This document shows, in pieces, positions 1 to 10,691 of a stretch of DNA of 64,000 nt. The stretch is from positions 554,937 through 618,936 of the forward strand of contig NZ_FOTB01000001.1 of NCBI RefSeq assembly GCF_900114445.1, given 5' to 3'. The notes under the pieces are model-generated. The model ran no database searches. It was not told the origin of the DNA and saw nothing but the letters and a program-made list of their open reading frames with translations. Each line of letters opens with the position of its first letter. The first letter of the stretch is position 1. Source of the DNA: Salinicoccus halodurans. GTDB taxonomy: Bacteria > Bacillota > Bacilli > Staphylococcales > Salinicoccaceae. The position numbers were made by a program, and so were the translations under genes.

Positions 1-612
1 GATGGCGCCGGTAATGTCCGAACCGCCGCGCGGGAAGGTTACAATCTGATCTGTTTCGGAAACACCGAAAAATCCGGGAATCACCAAAACATGGTCAGTG
101 TAATCCAGTTTTGCAAGGGCGTCGTAGGATTCGGGGAGCAGCTGTGCATTTGATGGCTCATCCGTCACCCTGATCCCTGCTTCTTTCGGCGGCATGTATT
201 TCGCAGGCACGCCGGTTTTATTCAGATATTCGCTTAAGAGCTGTGCATTGAAATCTTCTCCGCACGACTTCAGTGCATCGAGCAGCCGGTCTTTATTTTC
301 TATGTTTTCAAGGTACCGATTTAAAATACTTTTGAAATCTTTCAGCAGATCGGAGGAGATATCGAGGTCGTTGATGATCAGCTCATATCTTTCCAGGATC
401 TGCTCCATTGCATCATCCGTACTCAGGCCGGTCACCTTGTTTCCGTGAAGCGCAATCAGAAGATCCGTCACCTTGATATCGTCTTCGAATCTTCTACCCG
501 GGGCGGATACGACGACAATACGTCTTGCCGGATCTTTTTTTATAATATTTGCCACTTTTTCCAACTGTTTTGCATCAGAGAGGGAACTTCCCCCAAATTT
601 AACTACTTTCAT
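1..612 (-). CDS. lysC: Aspartate kinase, N-terminal part (cut by window edge)
   Basis: Phosphorylates L-aspartate with ATP, the first committed step to threonine, methionine, lysine and diaminopimelate. Translating the minus strand from ATG at 612 gives MKVVKFGGSSLSDA, the amino-acid kinase signature, and the frame stays open to base 1 (204 codons), ending in FPRGGSDITGAI, the conserved nucleotide-binding segment of the family. The C-terminal ACT regulatory part lies outside the window. A GGGGTG ribosome site precedes the ATG. The gene is divergent from hom-thrC-thrB, whose enzymes use its product downstream, so the intergenic region probably controls both. Family assignment is secure; which aspartokinase isozyme this is cannot be told from the fragment. 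Confidence 0.93.
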   Translation of the reverse strand, partial: MKVVKFGGSSLSDAKQLEKVANIIKKDPARRIVVVSAPGRRFEDDIKVTDLLIALHGNKVTGLSTDDAMEQILERYELIINDLDISSDLLKDFKSILNRYLENIENKDRLLDALKSCGEDFNAQLLSEYLNKTGVPAKYMPPKEAGIRVTDEPSNAQLLPESYDALAKLDYTDHVLVIPGFFGVSETDQIVTFPRGGSDITGAI

Positions 613-646
613 GATCTTTACACCCCGCATAGGAATTTTAAAACTA

Positions 647-675
647 ATAATACATCAAAAATTATGAATTGTGTA
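647..675 (-). promoter_or_regulatory. Probable promoter of the aspartate kinase gene
   Basis: On the minus strand TACACA (670-675) and TATTAT (647-652) are separated by exactly 17 bp, a fair SigA-type match 35 bp upstream of the ATG. No lysine riboswitch fits in the short leader. Confidence 0.45.
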
Positions 676-695
676 GACATTAATTAAAAAACTTC

Positions 696-724
696 TTGAA
701 TTTTTCAACTTTTCGCTCTAATAT
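696..724 (+). promoter_or_regulatory. Promoter of the hom-thrC-thrB operon
   Basis: TTGAAT (696-701), 17 bp, TAATAT (719-724): a good SigA-type promoter. The leader to the hom start is only about 38 nt, too short for a riboswitch. Confidence 0.65.
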
Positions 725-768
725 GTTATCTTATATGGTAATCCAGAAACAGGAGGTCTAATGACAAT

Positions 769-1995
769 ATGAAAATAGCGTTACTTGGTTTGGGTACAGT
801 CGGAACTGGTGTCGTCAATGTACTCGAAAACAACAAAGAGAAAATTGCCGGACTCACAGGTGAGACACTCACCATCAGCCATGTTCTCGTCAACAATATT
901 GATAAAGAGAGAGAAGTGGAACTGGGCGGGGCGGTTATTACAGATGATATTGATAAAATCATTGAAGATGACACTATAGATATTGTCATTGAAGTAATGG
1001 GCGGTATTGAAAATACGAAAGATATTTTAAATGCTTTCCTTGAAAAAGGCATCCATGTTGTAAGTGCAAACAAGGATATGCTTGCGGAACATATAGATGA
1101 ATTGGTTGGAACTGCGAATAAAAACAATGCGCAGCTGCTTTATGAGGCGAGCGTGGCCGGCGGCATTCCGGTCATCCGCGGCATAGAACACAGCCTGAAC
1201 AGCAACGAAATCACCAAGGTTCTGGGTATTCTGAACGGGACGACGAACTATATACTGTCCAAGATGACAATCGACGGCTGGAGTTATGATCAGGCACTCG
1301 ATGATGCGAAAGCGAAAGGGTATGCCGAAGCCGATCCGACAAACGATGTCGAAGGAATCGATGCAAAACGTAAAATTGTGCTTCTGTCGAGGCTTGCGTA
1401 CGACAGGACAGTGAATATGGAAGAAGTGCCGGTCACAGGCATCAGCGGGGTGGACATTACCGATATTAAAAACGCCGCCCGCGAAAATCTGACATTGAAA
1501 CTGCTCGGTAAAAGTGAATTCAGGGACGGCACCCTCGCAATCAGTGTGGAACCTATACTGCTGCCGTCGGATCACCAGCTCGCAGGTGTGAACTATGAAA
1601 AGAACGCCGTTTTTGTAAACGGCAATGCTGTTGGGGAAGCGATGTTCTATGGTCCCGGTGCAGGGAGTCTGGAAACGGCATCCGCTGTCGTCTCGGACTT
1701 GATCAATGTGATCCGCTCCAAAGATTCGAACCACAAGAATTTTGCGCCTGACGAGCCGGCGGAAATCAAGACGGGCGGAGATACAGGCGAATATTATGTC
1801 AGGCTGAAAAGCGACGGTGGCGATGAAAAGCTCGAATCCGAATTAGATGCGCTCTCAATCGGCTTCCGGCGCATAGAAGCGGACGGAGATTTTGTGATCC
1901 GGACGCAGGTCCTCAGCAGCAGGAAGATTGAGGAACTTAAGCAGAATGATGCGGTGAGAGTTGAAGCGGTATATCAAATAGATGGAGTTGAATAG
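769..1995 (+). CDS. hom: Homoserine dehydrogenase
   Basis: Reduces aspartate semialdehyde to homoserine with NAD(P)H, the branch point toward threonine and methionine. The N-terminal Rossmann motif GLGTVGTGV is at residues 7-15. The catalytic domain carries the family segments [11 protein letters not shown] and LNGTTNYIL (around residues 127-165). The last 70 residues form an ACT-like regulatory domain, so the 408-residue protein has the usual Gram-positive two-part layout, slightly shorter than the roughly 426 residues of staphylococcal enzymes. AGGAGGT at 751-757 serves the ATG at 769. A four-codon frame (761-772, ATG ACA ATA TGA) starts between the ribosome site and the hom ATG and overlaps it. 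First gene of the threonine operon; the thrC start follows the stop by one base. Confidence 0.96.
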   Translation: MKIALLGLGTVGTGVVNVLENNKEKIAGLTGETLTISHVLVNNIDKEREVELGGAVITDDIDKIIEDDTIDIVIEVMGGIENTKDILNAFLEKGIHVVSANKDMLAEHIDELVGTANKNNAQLLYEASVAGGIPVIRGIEHSLNSNEITKVLGILNGTTNYILSKMTIDGWSYDQALDDAKAKGYAEADPTNDVEGIDAKRKIVLLSRLAYDRTVNMEEVPVTGISGVDITDIKNAARENLTLKLLGKSEFRDGTLAISVEPILLPSDHQLAGVNYEKNAVFVNGNAVGEAMFYGPGAGSLETASAVVSDLINVIRSKDSNHKNFAPDEPAEIKTGGDTGEYYVRLKSDGGDEKLESELDALSIGFRRIEADGDFVIRTQVLSSRKIEELKQNDAVRVEAVYQIDGVE

Positions 1996-1996
1996 A

Positions 1997-3079
1997 ATGG
2001 TGAACTGGCAGGGACTCATAAATGAATATACAGAATATCTTCCGGTGGGGGACAAGACGCCCCGGCTCACTCTGCATGAGGGGGATACACCTCTTATCCG
2101 GCTGGACAGCCTGAGTGAAAAGTACGGTTCAGAGATTTATGCGAAATATGAAGGTGCGAATCCCACAGGATCATTCAAGGACCGCGGAATGGTGATGGCT
2201 GTGGCCAAGGCGAAGGAAGAGGGCGCACATACGGTGATCTGTGCCTCCACAGGGAATACTTCCGCTTCTGCAGCAGCCTATGCATCAAGAGCGGGTCTGA
2301 ATACGATTGTTGTCATCCCGGAAGGGAAAATTGCACTCGGCAAACTCGCGCAGGCGATGATGTACGGTGCGAAAATCGTTTCGATTGAAGGCAACTTCGA
2401 CGAAGCGCTCAAGATCGTCCGCAAAATTGCCGAAGAGAAGAAAGAGATTGCTCTGGTGAACTCAGTCAATCCATACAGACTGGAAGGGCAGAAATCCGCA
2501 GCATTCGAAATCGTGGACGCACTCGGCAAAGCTCCCGACTATCTGACGATTCCTGTCGGCAATGCAGGCAATATTTCAGCCTATTGGAAGGGATTCAAGG
2601 AGTACAATGAGAAGAAAGGTTCTGAGCTGCCTAAGATCTACGGCTTTGAAGCGGAAGGTGCAGCTGCGATTGTGAATGATAAGATCGTTGAAGAGCCTGA
2701 GACGGTGGCTACAGCCATCCGTATCGGAAACCCGGCTAGCTGGCATCTTGCAGTGGAGGCACGGGATGAATCCGGCGGAATGATTGAATCCGTCACAGAT
2801 GATGAAATCCTTGATGCCTATGAATACCTTGCAGCGACAGAAGGCGTATTTGCTGAACCCGGTTCGAATGCAAGTGTTGCAGGCATGCTCCGTTCGCTCG
2901 AAAATGGGAAGATAGAGAAGGGATCGACGGTTGTCACGGTATTGACGGGCAATGGTCTGAAGGACCCTCAGACTGCCATCGATCAGATTACGCAAAAGCC
3001 GAAAGTGCTGCCGAATGATGAGAATCAGATCATAGACTATATAGAAAGCATCACCGAAGATGGAAACACACCAGTTTAA
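1997..3079 (+). CDS. thrC: Threonine synthase
   Basis: PLP enzyme converting O-phosphohomoserine to threonine. The PLP lysine sits in PTGSFKDRG (Lys about 61) and the phosphate-binding loop is [24 protein letters not shown] is the fold-type II substrate loop. I chose ATG 1997 (MVNWQGLI) because GGAG at 1984-1987 is correctly spaced and Staphylococcus ThrC begins similarly; an in-frame ATG at 1982 would overlap hom. 360 residues is normal. The end overlaps thrB by 20 bases, so translation is coupled. Confidence 0.96.
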   Translation: MVNWQGLINEYTEYLPVGDKTPRLTLHEGDTPLIRLDSLSEKYGSEIYAKYEGANPTGSFKDRGMVMAVAKAKEEGAHTVICASTGNTSASAAAYASRAGLNTIVVIPEGKIALGKLAQAMMYGAKIVSIEGNFDEALKIVRKIAEEKKEIALVNSVNPYRLEGQKSAAFEIVDALGKAPDYLTIPVGNAGNISAYWKGFKEYNEKKGSELPKIYGFEAEGAAAIVNDKIVEEPETVATAIRIGNPASWHLAVEARDESGGMIESVTDDEILDAYEYLAATEGVFAEPGSNASVAGMLRSLENGKIEKGSTVVTVLTGNGLKDPQTAIDQITQKPKVLPNDENQIIDYIESITEDGNTPV

Positions 3080-3932
3080 AGTGCCCGCCTCCAGTGCGAA
3101 CCTTGGCCCGGGATTTGATTCGATTGGTATCGCCCTTGAGAAATTCCTCTATATCGAGGCCCGCGAGAGTGATGCGTGGCAAGTAGAATTCAAGGATGCG
3201 TTTTTGGAAGTACTGCCGGATGATGCTACGAATCTGGTAGTCCAGACCGCAATCGCCACAGCCCGGAAATACGGCAGGGAGATGCCGGCTTTGAAGATAT
3301 ATATGGGCAGTGAAATCCCGCTGACCCACGGCATGGGCAGCTCCGCTTCGGCAATCGTTGCCGGCATCGAGCTTGCAGACCGTTTCTGTGATCTCAATCT
3401 GAGCGACTTTGAAAAGGTCTTCCGAGGCAGTGAAATAGAAGAGCATCCGGACAATGTGGGGCCTTCCGTTACAGGCGGCCTGTTTGTCGGATACTACAAA
3501 GATGATGAGCTGTTCTACAACACGCTTGACCTCGAGGGCCTCGAAGTCATCATGAGTGTGCCGGAATACGAAATCGATACGAAAGAGGCAAGAGGTGTGC
3601 TGCCCGAGACATATCCCAAGCAGGATGCCGTCGATCAGAATGCAATCAATAATGCACTGCTCATGGCAATGATGGCCAAAGACTTCAAATCGATGGGAAG
3701 ACTCATGATGAAAGACCGGCTCCACGAACCCTATCGCAGGCAGCTGATCGGGGAATATGACCGGATCAGGGAGATAGCGCTCGATGGCGGTGCATATGCC
3801 ACGGTGATCAGTGGAGCAGGACCTTCATTGCTGACGGTATGTGACGCCCGGGACGCAGAGGGAATCCTCGGTGCGCTCCAGGCAGTGCCGGGTTGTATAC
3901 ATGAACGCATCAAACTGTACAGGCAGAGATAG
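3060..3932 (+). CDS. thrB: Homoserine kinase
   Basis: GHMP-family kinase that makes O-phosphohomoserine for ThrC. The N-terminal [16 protein letters not shown] and the ATP loop [15 protein letters not shown] (residues about 86-100) are the GHMP signatures, and GAGPSLL near residue 255 is the third motif. 290 residues fits the family. It starts inside the end of thrC and closes the operon at a strong palindromic terminator. Confidence 0.96.
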   Translation: METHQFKVPASSANLGPGFDSIGIALEKFLYIEARESDAWQVEFKDAFLEVLPDDATNLVVQTAIATARKYGREMPALKIYMGSEIPLTHGMGSSASAIVAGIELADRFCDLNLSDFEKVFRGSEIEEHPDNVGPSVTGGLFVGYYKDDELFYNTLDLEGLEVIMSVPEYEIDTKEARGVLPETYPKQDAVDQNAINNALLMAMMAKDFKSMGRLMMKDRLHEPYRRQLIGEYDRIREIALDGGAYATVISGAGPSLLTVCDARDAEGILGALQAVPGCIHERIKLYRQR

Positions 3933-3936
3933 AAGA

Positions 3937-3967
3937 ATCCCGCAGGTCAAGTGACCTGCGGGATTTC
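3937..3967. terminator. Bidirectional terminator between thrB and the monooxygenase gene
   Basis: A perfect inverted repeat with arms at 3937-3949 and 3952-3964 (core CCCGCAGGTC) lies between two convergent genes, with a short T tract after it on the plus strand. Confidence 0.75.
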
Positions 3968-3988
3968 TGTATGAAATACGTATTATTC

Positions 3989-4987
3989 CTACCCGTTATA
4001 TTTCCTGACGACTTCTTCGAATATATCATAGGAACGTTTTTGGGCATCCCTGTCATAAATATAGCTTACTGCCATGATTTCATCGACATTGAACTGGCTC
4101 TGGAATAATCTCAGCTTTTCGAGCACCGTGTCCGGCGCGCCGAGCATCGCCACAGGGAATCTGCTTTCAACAGCCTGTTTTTCATACGGTGACCAGAGCG
4201 TGTCCATATCATCGACAGGCGGCTGGAGCTTTTTGCGTCCGCCGCGTATGACATTGAGTACGAATTGGGACATCGTTGTGCTCAAGTATTTTGCCGCCTC
4301 ATCAGTATCTGCACAGATGACATTCAGACAGGCGATTTTATAAGGCGCATCCAGCTGTCCGGAAGGTTCGAATTCCGCTTCGTATATTTTGAATGCATCT
4401 TCCATCTGCCCGGGGGCAAAGTGGGCCGCAAATGCATACGGGAGACCGAGGCGTGCCGCGATATGCGCGGAATCTGTGGATGACCCAAGAATATACATCG
4501 GGATATTCGAGCCGTGGCCGGGAAAAGCCACAACCTGGGTCTCCTCATCTGAAAGATATTTACGTATTTCTTCCACTTCGGATCCAAATGTATAGACGCC
4601 GTCATGGTTATTCCTCCTGATGGCTGCAGCAGTCCTCATATCCGTACCGGGCGCCCGGCCCAGACCGATATCGAGCCGGTCTCCGAATATCGCCTTCATT
4701 GTCCCGAATTCTTCCGCGACAATGAGCGGTGAATGGTTGGGCAGCATGACGCCGCCGCTTCCTACACGGATTTTATCCGTGTGGTGGAGTATATGATGAA
4801 TCAGCTGGCGTGTAGCTGATGAAGCGATGGATGTCGTATTATGGTGTTCAGCCACCCAGTATCTTTTATAATCAGAGCCATCTACATGTTTTGCAAGCCC
4901 GATCATATCATTGATGGCATCGCTCGCATCATGTCCTTCGCGCACGGGTACAAGATTGAGCAGTGATGCGGATAATTTCTTTGGCAT
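3989..4987 (-). CDS. Luciferase-like (LLM class) flavin-dependent oxidoreductase
   Basis: Predicted FMN-dependent TIM-barrel monooxygenase; the substrate cannot be read from sequence. The segments YWVAEHHN (near residue 43), VGSGGVMLPNHSPL and the long LDIGLGRAPGTD run are typical of the MsnO8/YvbT-like group of bacterial luciferase relatives. The start MPKKLSASLLNLV (ATG at 4987) is preceded by AAAAGGAGG at good spacing; 13 more in-frame codons upstream have no ribosome site. 332 residues is the usual length. The gene stands alone between the convergent threonine operon and the divergent yrvO, so context gives no function. Confidence 0.85.
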   Translation of the reverse strand: MPKKLSASLLNLVPVREGHDASDAINDMIGLAKHVDGSDYKRYWVAEHHNTTSIASSATRQLIHHILHHTDKIRVGSGGVMLPNHSPLIVAEEFGTMKAIFGDRLDIGLGRAPGTDMRTAAAIRRNNHDGVYTFGSEVEEIRKYLSDEETQVVAFPGHGSNIPMYILGSSTDSAHIAARLGLPYAFAAHFAPGQMEDAFKIYEAEFEPSGQLDAPYKIACLNVICADTDEAAKYLSTTMSQFVLNVIRGGRKKLQPPVDDMDTLWSPYEKQAVESRFPVAMLGAPDTVLEKLRLFQSQFNVDEIMAVSYIYDRDAQKRSYDIFEEVVRKYNG

Positions 4988-5075
4988 AAGTGCTATTCCT
5001 CCTTTTAAAATATAATTATCAGCCAAAGGATTTATTTTGTCTAATAAACGGTTTGGAAAGTATTAAAAATAACTA

Positions 5076-5104
5076 TTCCATGTTAAAATCATTTAGTGTA
5101 TAAT
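5076..5104 (+). promoter_or_regulatory. Probable promoter of the yrvO-mnmA operon
   Basis: Perfect TATAAT at 5099-5104 with a weak TTCCAT 17 bp upstream (5076-5081), about 28 bp before the yrvO start. Confidence 0.5.
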
Positions 5105-5131
5105 TAATTCTATTTGAAAAGTGGAGGGTGA

Positions 5132-7394
<2,263 letters not shown>

Positions 7395-7395
<1 letters not shown>

Positions 7396-8042
7396 TGGCG
7401 CTTGATTATGAGACGCTGATAAGAGACGGCAGGACTGAAGAAGCGATAGAAGCGATTTTCAAAGCGATTGATGCGGAACCAAAAGAGGAAGCTCACTATA
7501 TAAACGCCGGCAACATGCTGCATAAAGCGGGAAAAGACGAGGAGGCGGAACGCTTTTTCCAAAAAGCGATTTCGCTGAACTCAGGCAGCACAAGCGCCTT
7601 TTATTCCCTCGCAAACCTTTACTTCGACCACGGACGGTTTGAAGAGGCCATCCGCCTCTATCTGCTTGCCTATTCAAGAAATGAGGAAGACGCGGATCTG
7701 AACTTCATGCTGGCGATGTCACATATGCATCTCGAACAGCCGGAAAAAGCGATACAGTTTTTTGAAGCGGCGCATGAGGCAAAACCGGATGATACGGGCA
7801 TCAGTTTCCAGTATGGTCTGCTCTGCTGCCAGCTTGGACTGTATGAACCTGCGGAAAAACTGCTGGGTAAAGTGACCGCAGCGGAAAAGCATGCGGATGC
7901 CGAATATAATATGGGACTGCTGAAACTCATGAAATATGATGACAGGAAAACTGCCATAGGGCATTTTGAAAATGCGGCGGAGATTCAGAAAGACCATCAT
8001 CTAGCACACAATGCAATTAAAAAATTAAAAGAAATGAAGTAA
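7395..8042 (+). CDS. Tetratricopeptide repeat protein (YrrB-like)
   Basis: A 215-residue helical-repeat protein with about five TPR units from residue 5 to 200; typical units read AGKDEEAERFFQKAISLN and EKAIQFFEAAHEAKPD. TPR proteins bind partner proteins; no enzymatic residues are visible. Position between mnmA and recD2 matches B. subtilis yrrB, a link to tRNA modification that is positional only. ATG 7395 overlaps the mnmA stop, implying translational coupling; upstream in-frame codons back to 7329 lie inside mnmA and are discounted. Confidence 0.85.
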
Positions 8043-8070
8043 AAGCGCCTTTTAAGGAAAGTGATCCTGC

Positions 8071-10440
8071 ATGGAACAGTCGACAATCTATGATGATGTA
8101 TACATTACCGGGGAAGTGGAGCGTGTCATATTCATGAGTGAACAGACGCGTTTTGCTGTCCTGAAAGTGAATATAAGCGAGACGAATACCCATTTCAATG
8201 ACGAAGCCATTGTGACGGGTTATTTCCATGCGGTGGCTGAGGGGGATTCATACCGGTTCTCCGGGAAAATAACAAACCATGCAAGGTACGGGGAGCAGTT
8301 CAGTGCAGATTCGTTCAAGAAGGAACTGCCGAATACAGTGAGGGGGGTCATCCAGTATCTATCCGGTGACACTTTCCCGGGAATAGGGGAGAAGACGGCC
8401 AAAAAGATTGTGGAATCCCTTGGCGTGAATGCCCTGGAGAAAATTTCTGATGATGCCTCTGTGCTGAAGGATGTCGGCGGATTGTCAAAAAGTAAAATAG
8501 AGATGATCCACAGGACGATCCTGGAAAACCGTCAGACCGAGCAGTCGGTGATCAAGCTGACGGAACTCGGCTTCGGCCCGAGGATGAGTGCGAAGATCCT
8601 GAAGACCTATCAGGATGAGACGATGCACATCATTGAAAAAGAGCCCTACAGGCTGGTGATGGATGTAGAAGGCGTCGGATTTGCGACAGCCGATAAGATT
8701 GCCCTCTCTTCCGGAATTGCGCTGAATGACACAGGACGTCTGAAAGCCGGCATCATGTATGTGATGGAGGCGGAAGTCATGGGGGACGGCCATACCTATA
8801 TAGAGATGGGGCAGCTGATCGAGCTGACTGACGGCCTGCTTTCCAAAAACGGCGTCCGGCATTTCAATGACGATGAAATTACAGAAGCCGTCGAAACACT
8901 CGCAGACAATGACCAGCTGATCAGATATTCCGGCCGGATCTACATCCCTTCATTATTTTATTCGGAATATAAATCGTCAGAACAGATCTACCGCCTGATG
9001 AATGACAGAACTGATATTTCAATCAGTGAGGAAAAGGCGGGCGACATGGTCACAGAAGTCGGTGAACATTTTGGCATCGGTTATAATATCCGGCAGAAGG
9101 AAGCGATCATTTCCGCTTTGACCAAGAAGATATCGATTATCACCGGCGGACCCGGGACAGGCAAGACGACGATCGTCAAAGGGATCATCAATGCCTATCA
9201 CCGGCTTCATAAACTCAAGGATTATGATGAATATGAAGCCGATGAGTACCCGATACGTCTGATTGCACCGACCGGCCGGGCGTCGAAAAGGCTGAGTGAA
9301 ACTGCAGGCATCGCTGCATCCACCATCCACCGGCTCATCGGCTGGGGCTTGGATACCGGCAAGGATGAGATCATCGATGCGGAAATTGACGCGGAACTGA
9401 TCATCATCGACGAAATGTCGATGGTGGATACATGGCTTTTCTATCAGTTCATGCGAAATGTCAAACCCTATACGATCCTGGTGTTCGTGGGGGACCGCGA
9501 TCAGCTGCCTTCAGTAGGGCCGGGAACGGTATTCAAAGATCTCATATCTTCCGATGTCGTGCCCGTCACAGAACTAGATACCATCTACCGGCAGGGGGAA
9601 GGATCCTCAATCATCCGGCTCGCCCACCAGATCAAGACCCGTGAACGGATGAACATCACTGAAAAATTCAGTGACCGGCTCTTCATCCCGGCCCGCGTCA
9701 ACCAGATACCGGAGCTCATAGAGAAGGTCGTGGACAAAGCGGTCGGCAAAGGCTATGATATGCGGGATATCCAGGTCCTCGCCCCCATTTACAGGGGGAA
9801 TGCCGGCATTTCGAAACTCAACCAGATCCTGCAGACGATACTGAATCCTGAAGCGGAGGAAAAAAACGAAACCGAATTCGGTGACGTCATTTTCCGTGAG
9901 GGCGATAAAGTCATCCAGCTCGTCAACCGGGGCGAAGATAACGTCTTCAACGGTGACTCCGGTATCATTGAGTCCATACTGTTCAAAGATCAGGATGAAG
10001 CGGAGAAAGACACCATAATGGTGGATTTTGACGGCATCCACATTGCGTATGAGCGCAAAGAGCTGACTGAATTATCCCATGCGTACTGCACCAGTATCCA
10101 TAAGGCGCAGGGCAGTGAATATCCGATCGTCATCATGCCGGTTGTAAAAAGCTACCGCCATATGCTGATGAAGAACATCGTGTACACAGGCATTACAAGA
10201 GCAAAGGAATCACTGATCATCTGTGGAGATTCAGAGGCTTTTTACGACGCGCTTGAGCGTGAAGGCATAGAACGTAATACGTCATTGGAAGAAATGATCC
10301 ATGCACTGTTCGGCATTACTGAGAAAAAAGAAGAAGTGCAGGACCTGCCTGACGGGGAAAAGATTCTGAGTGAGGAAAACATGATGAAAATTCCTGCAAT
10401 GATCAACATGGATGAAGTGTCACCCTATGATTTCAATTGA
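8071..10440 (+). CDS. recD2: RecD2-type 5'-3' DNA helicase
   Basis: Superfamily 1B helicase involved in replication-fork and repair processes; it is the RecD form found without RecBC. The N-terminal third contains OB-like and helix-hairpin-helix segments (FPGIGEKTAKKI, VEGVGFATADKI). Walker A TGGPGTGKTT is near residue 358, Walker B IIDEMSMVD near residue 448, and the C-terminal motif HAYCTSIHKAQGSEYP belongs to the UvrD-like domain. 789 residues fits RecD2. The stop codon lies inside the -35 hexamer of the alaS promoter. Confidence 0.95.
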   Translation: MEQSTIYDDVYITGEVERVIFMSEQTRFAVLKVNISETNTHFNDEAIVTGYFHAVAEGDSYRFSGKITNHARYGEQFSADSFKKELPNTVRGVIQYLSGDTFPGIGEKTAKKIVESLGVNALEKISDDASVLKDVGGLSKSKIEMIHRTILENRQTEQSVIKLTELGFGPRMSAKILKTYQDETMHIIEKEPYRLVMDVEGVGFATADKIALSSGIALNDTGRLKAGIMYVMEAEVMGDGHTYIEMGQLIELTDGLLSKNGVRHFNDDEITEAVETLADNDQLIRYSGRIYIPSLFYSEYKSSEQIYRLMNDRTDISISEEKAGDMVTEVGEHFGIGYNIRQKEAIISALTKKISIITGGPGTGKTTIVKGIINAYHRLHKLKDYDEYEADEYPIRLIAPTGRASKRLSETAGIAASTIHRLIGWGLDTGKDEIIDAEIDAELIIIDEMSMVDTWLFYQFMRNVKPYTILVFVGDRDQLPSVGPGTVFKDLISSDVVPVTELDTIYRQGEGSSIIRLAHQIKTRERMNITEKFSDRLFIPARVNQIPELIEKVVDKAVGKGYDMRDIQVLAPIYRGNAGISKLNQILQTILNPEAEEKNETEFGDVIFREGDKVIQLVNRGEDNVFNGDSGIIESILFKDQDEAEKDTIMVDFDGIHIAYERKELTELSHAYCTSIHKAQGSEYPIVIMPVVKSYRHMLMKNIVYTGITRAKESLIICGDSEAFYDALEREGIERNTSLEEMIHALFGITEKKEEVQDLPDGEKILSEENMMKIPAMINMDEVSPYDFN

Positions 10441-10465
10441 CACACAGGGTTTAAATACTTATAAT
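10437..10465 (+). promoter_or_regulatory. Consensus SigA promoter of alaS
   Basis: TTGACA (10437-10442), 17 bp, TATAAT (10460-10465): a perfect consensus promoter. The -35 hexamer includes the recD2 stop codon. Confidence 0.92.
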
Positions 10466-10471
10466 CAAAAT

Positions 10472-10660
10472 CAAGTAATGACCGTAAGATTAAGTTGACG
10501 GAGCGCACTGTCAGAGACATTGTGGGTGGTGAAAACAATGATGCGCCCGTCACCGTGCTGTCTTCCGGTACAACGTGATAATACAGGAGTGACGGCTCAG
10601 GCCGTAACTTGGGTGGTACCGCGGTTTAGATCGTCCCATATTTTGGGAGGGTCTTTTTTT
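10472..10660 (+). promoter_or_regulatory. Alanine T-box leader of alaS
   Basis: tRNA-sensing leader RNA. The T-box GGGTGGTACCGCG is at 10611-10623 and is followed by a terminator (10629-10660) ending in seven Ts. Stem I can be drawn: ACCG 10481-10484 with CGGT 10566-10569, AAGAT 10486-10490 with GTCTT 10560-10564, TGACGG 10496-10501 with CCGTCA 10547-10552. The unpaired strand between the last two stems contains GCT at 10557-10559, an alanine codon and therefore the likely specifier. Uncharged tRNA-Ala should stabilise the antiterminator and switch alaS on. Confidence 0.92.
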
Positions 10661-10691
10661 ATTTCAAAAATCTTAATACGGAGTGATGGAT

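Noticed and set aside
194-687. Three overlapping plus-strand open frames at the left edge
   Set aside because: They lie opposite aspartate kinase, which has clear family motifs on the minus strand.
613-768. Considered a lysine riboswitch or T-box for lysC/hom
   Set aside because: Both leaders are under 45 nt from the best promoters and contain no T-box or terminator hairpin.
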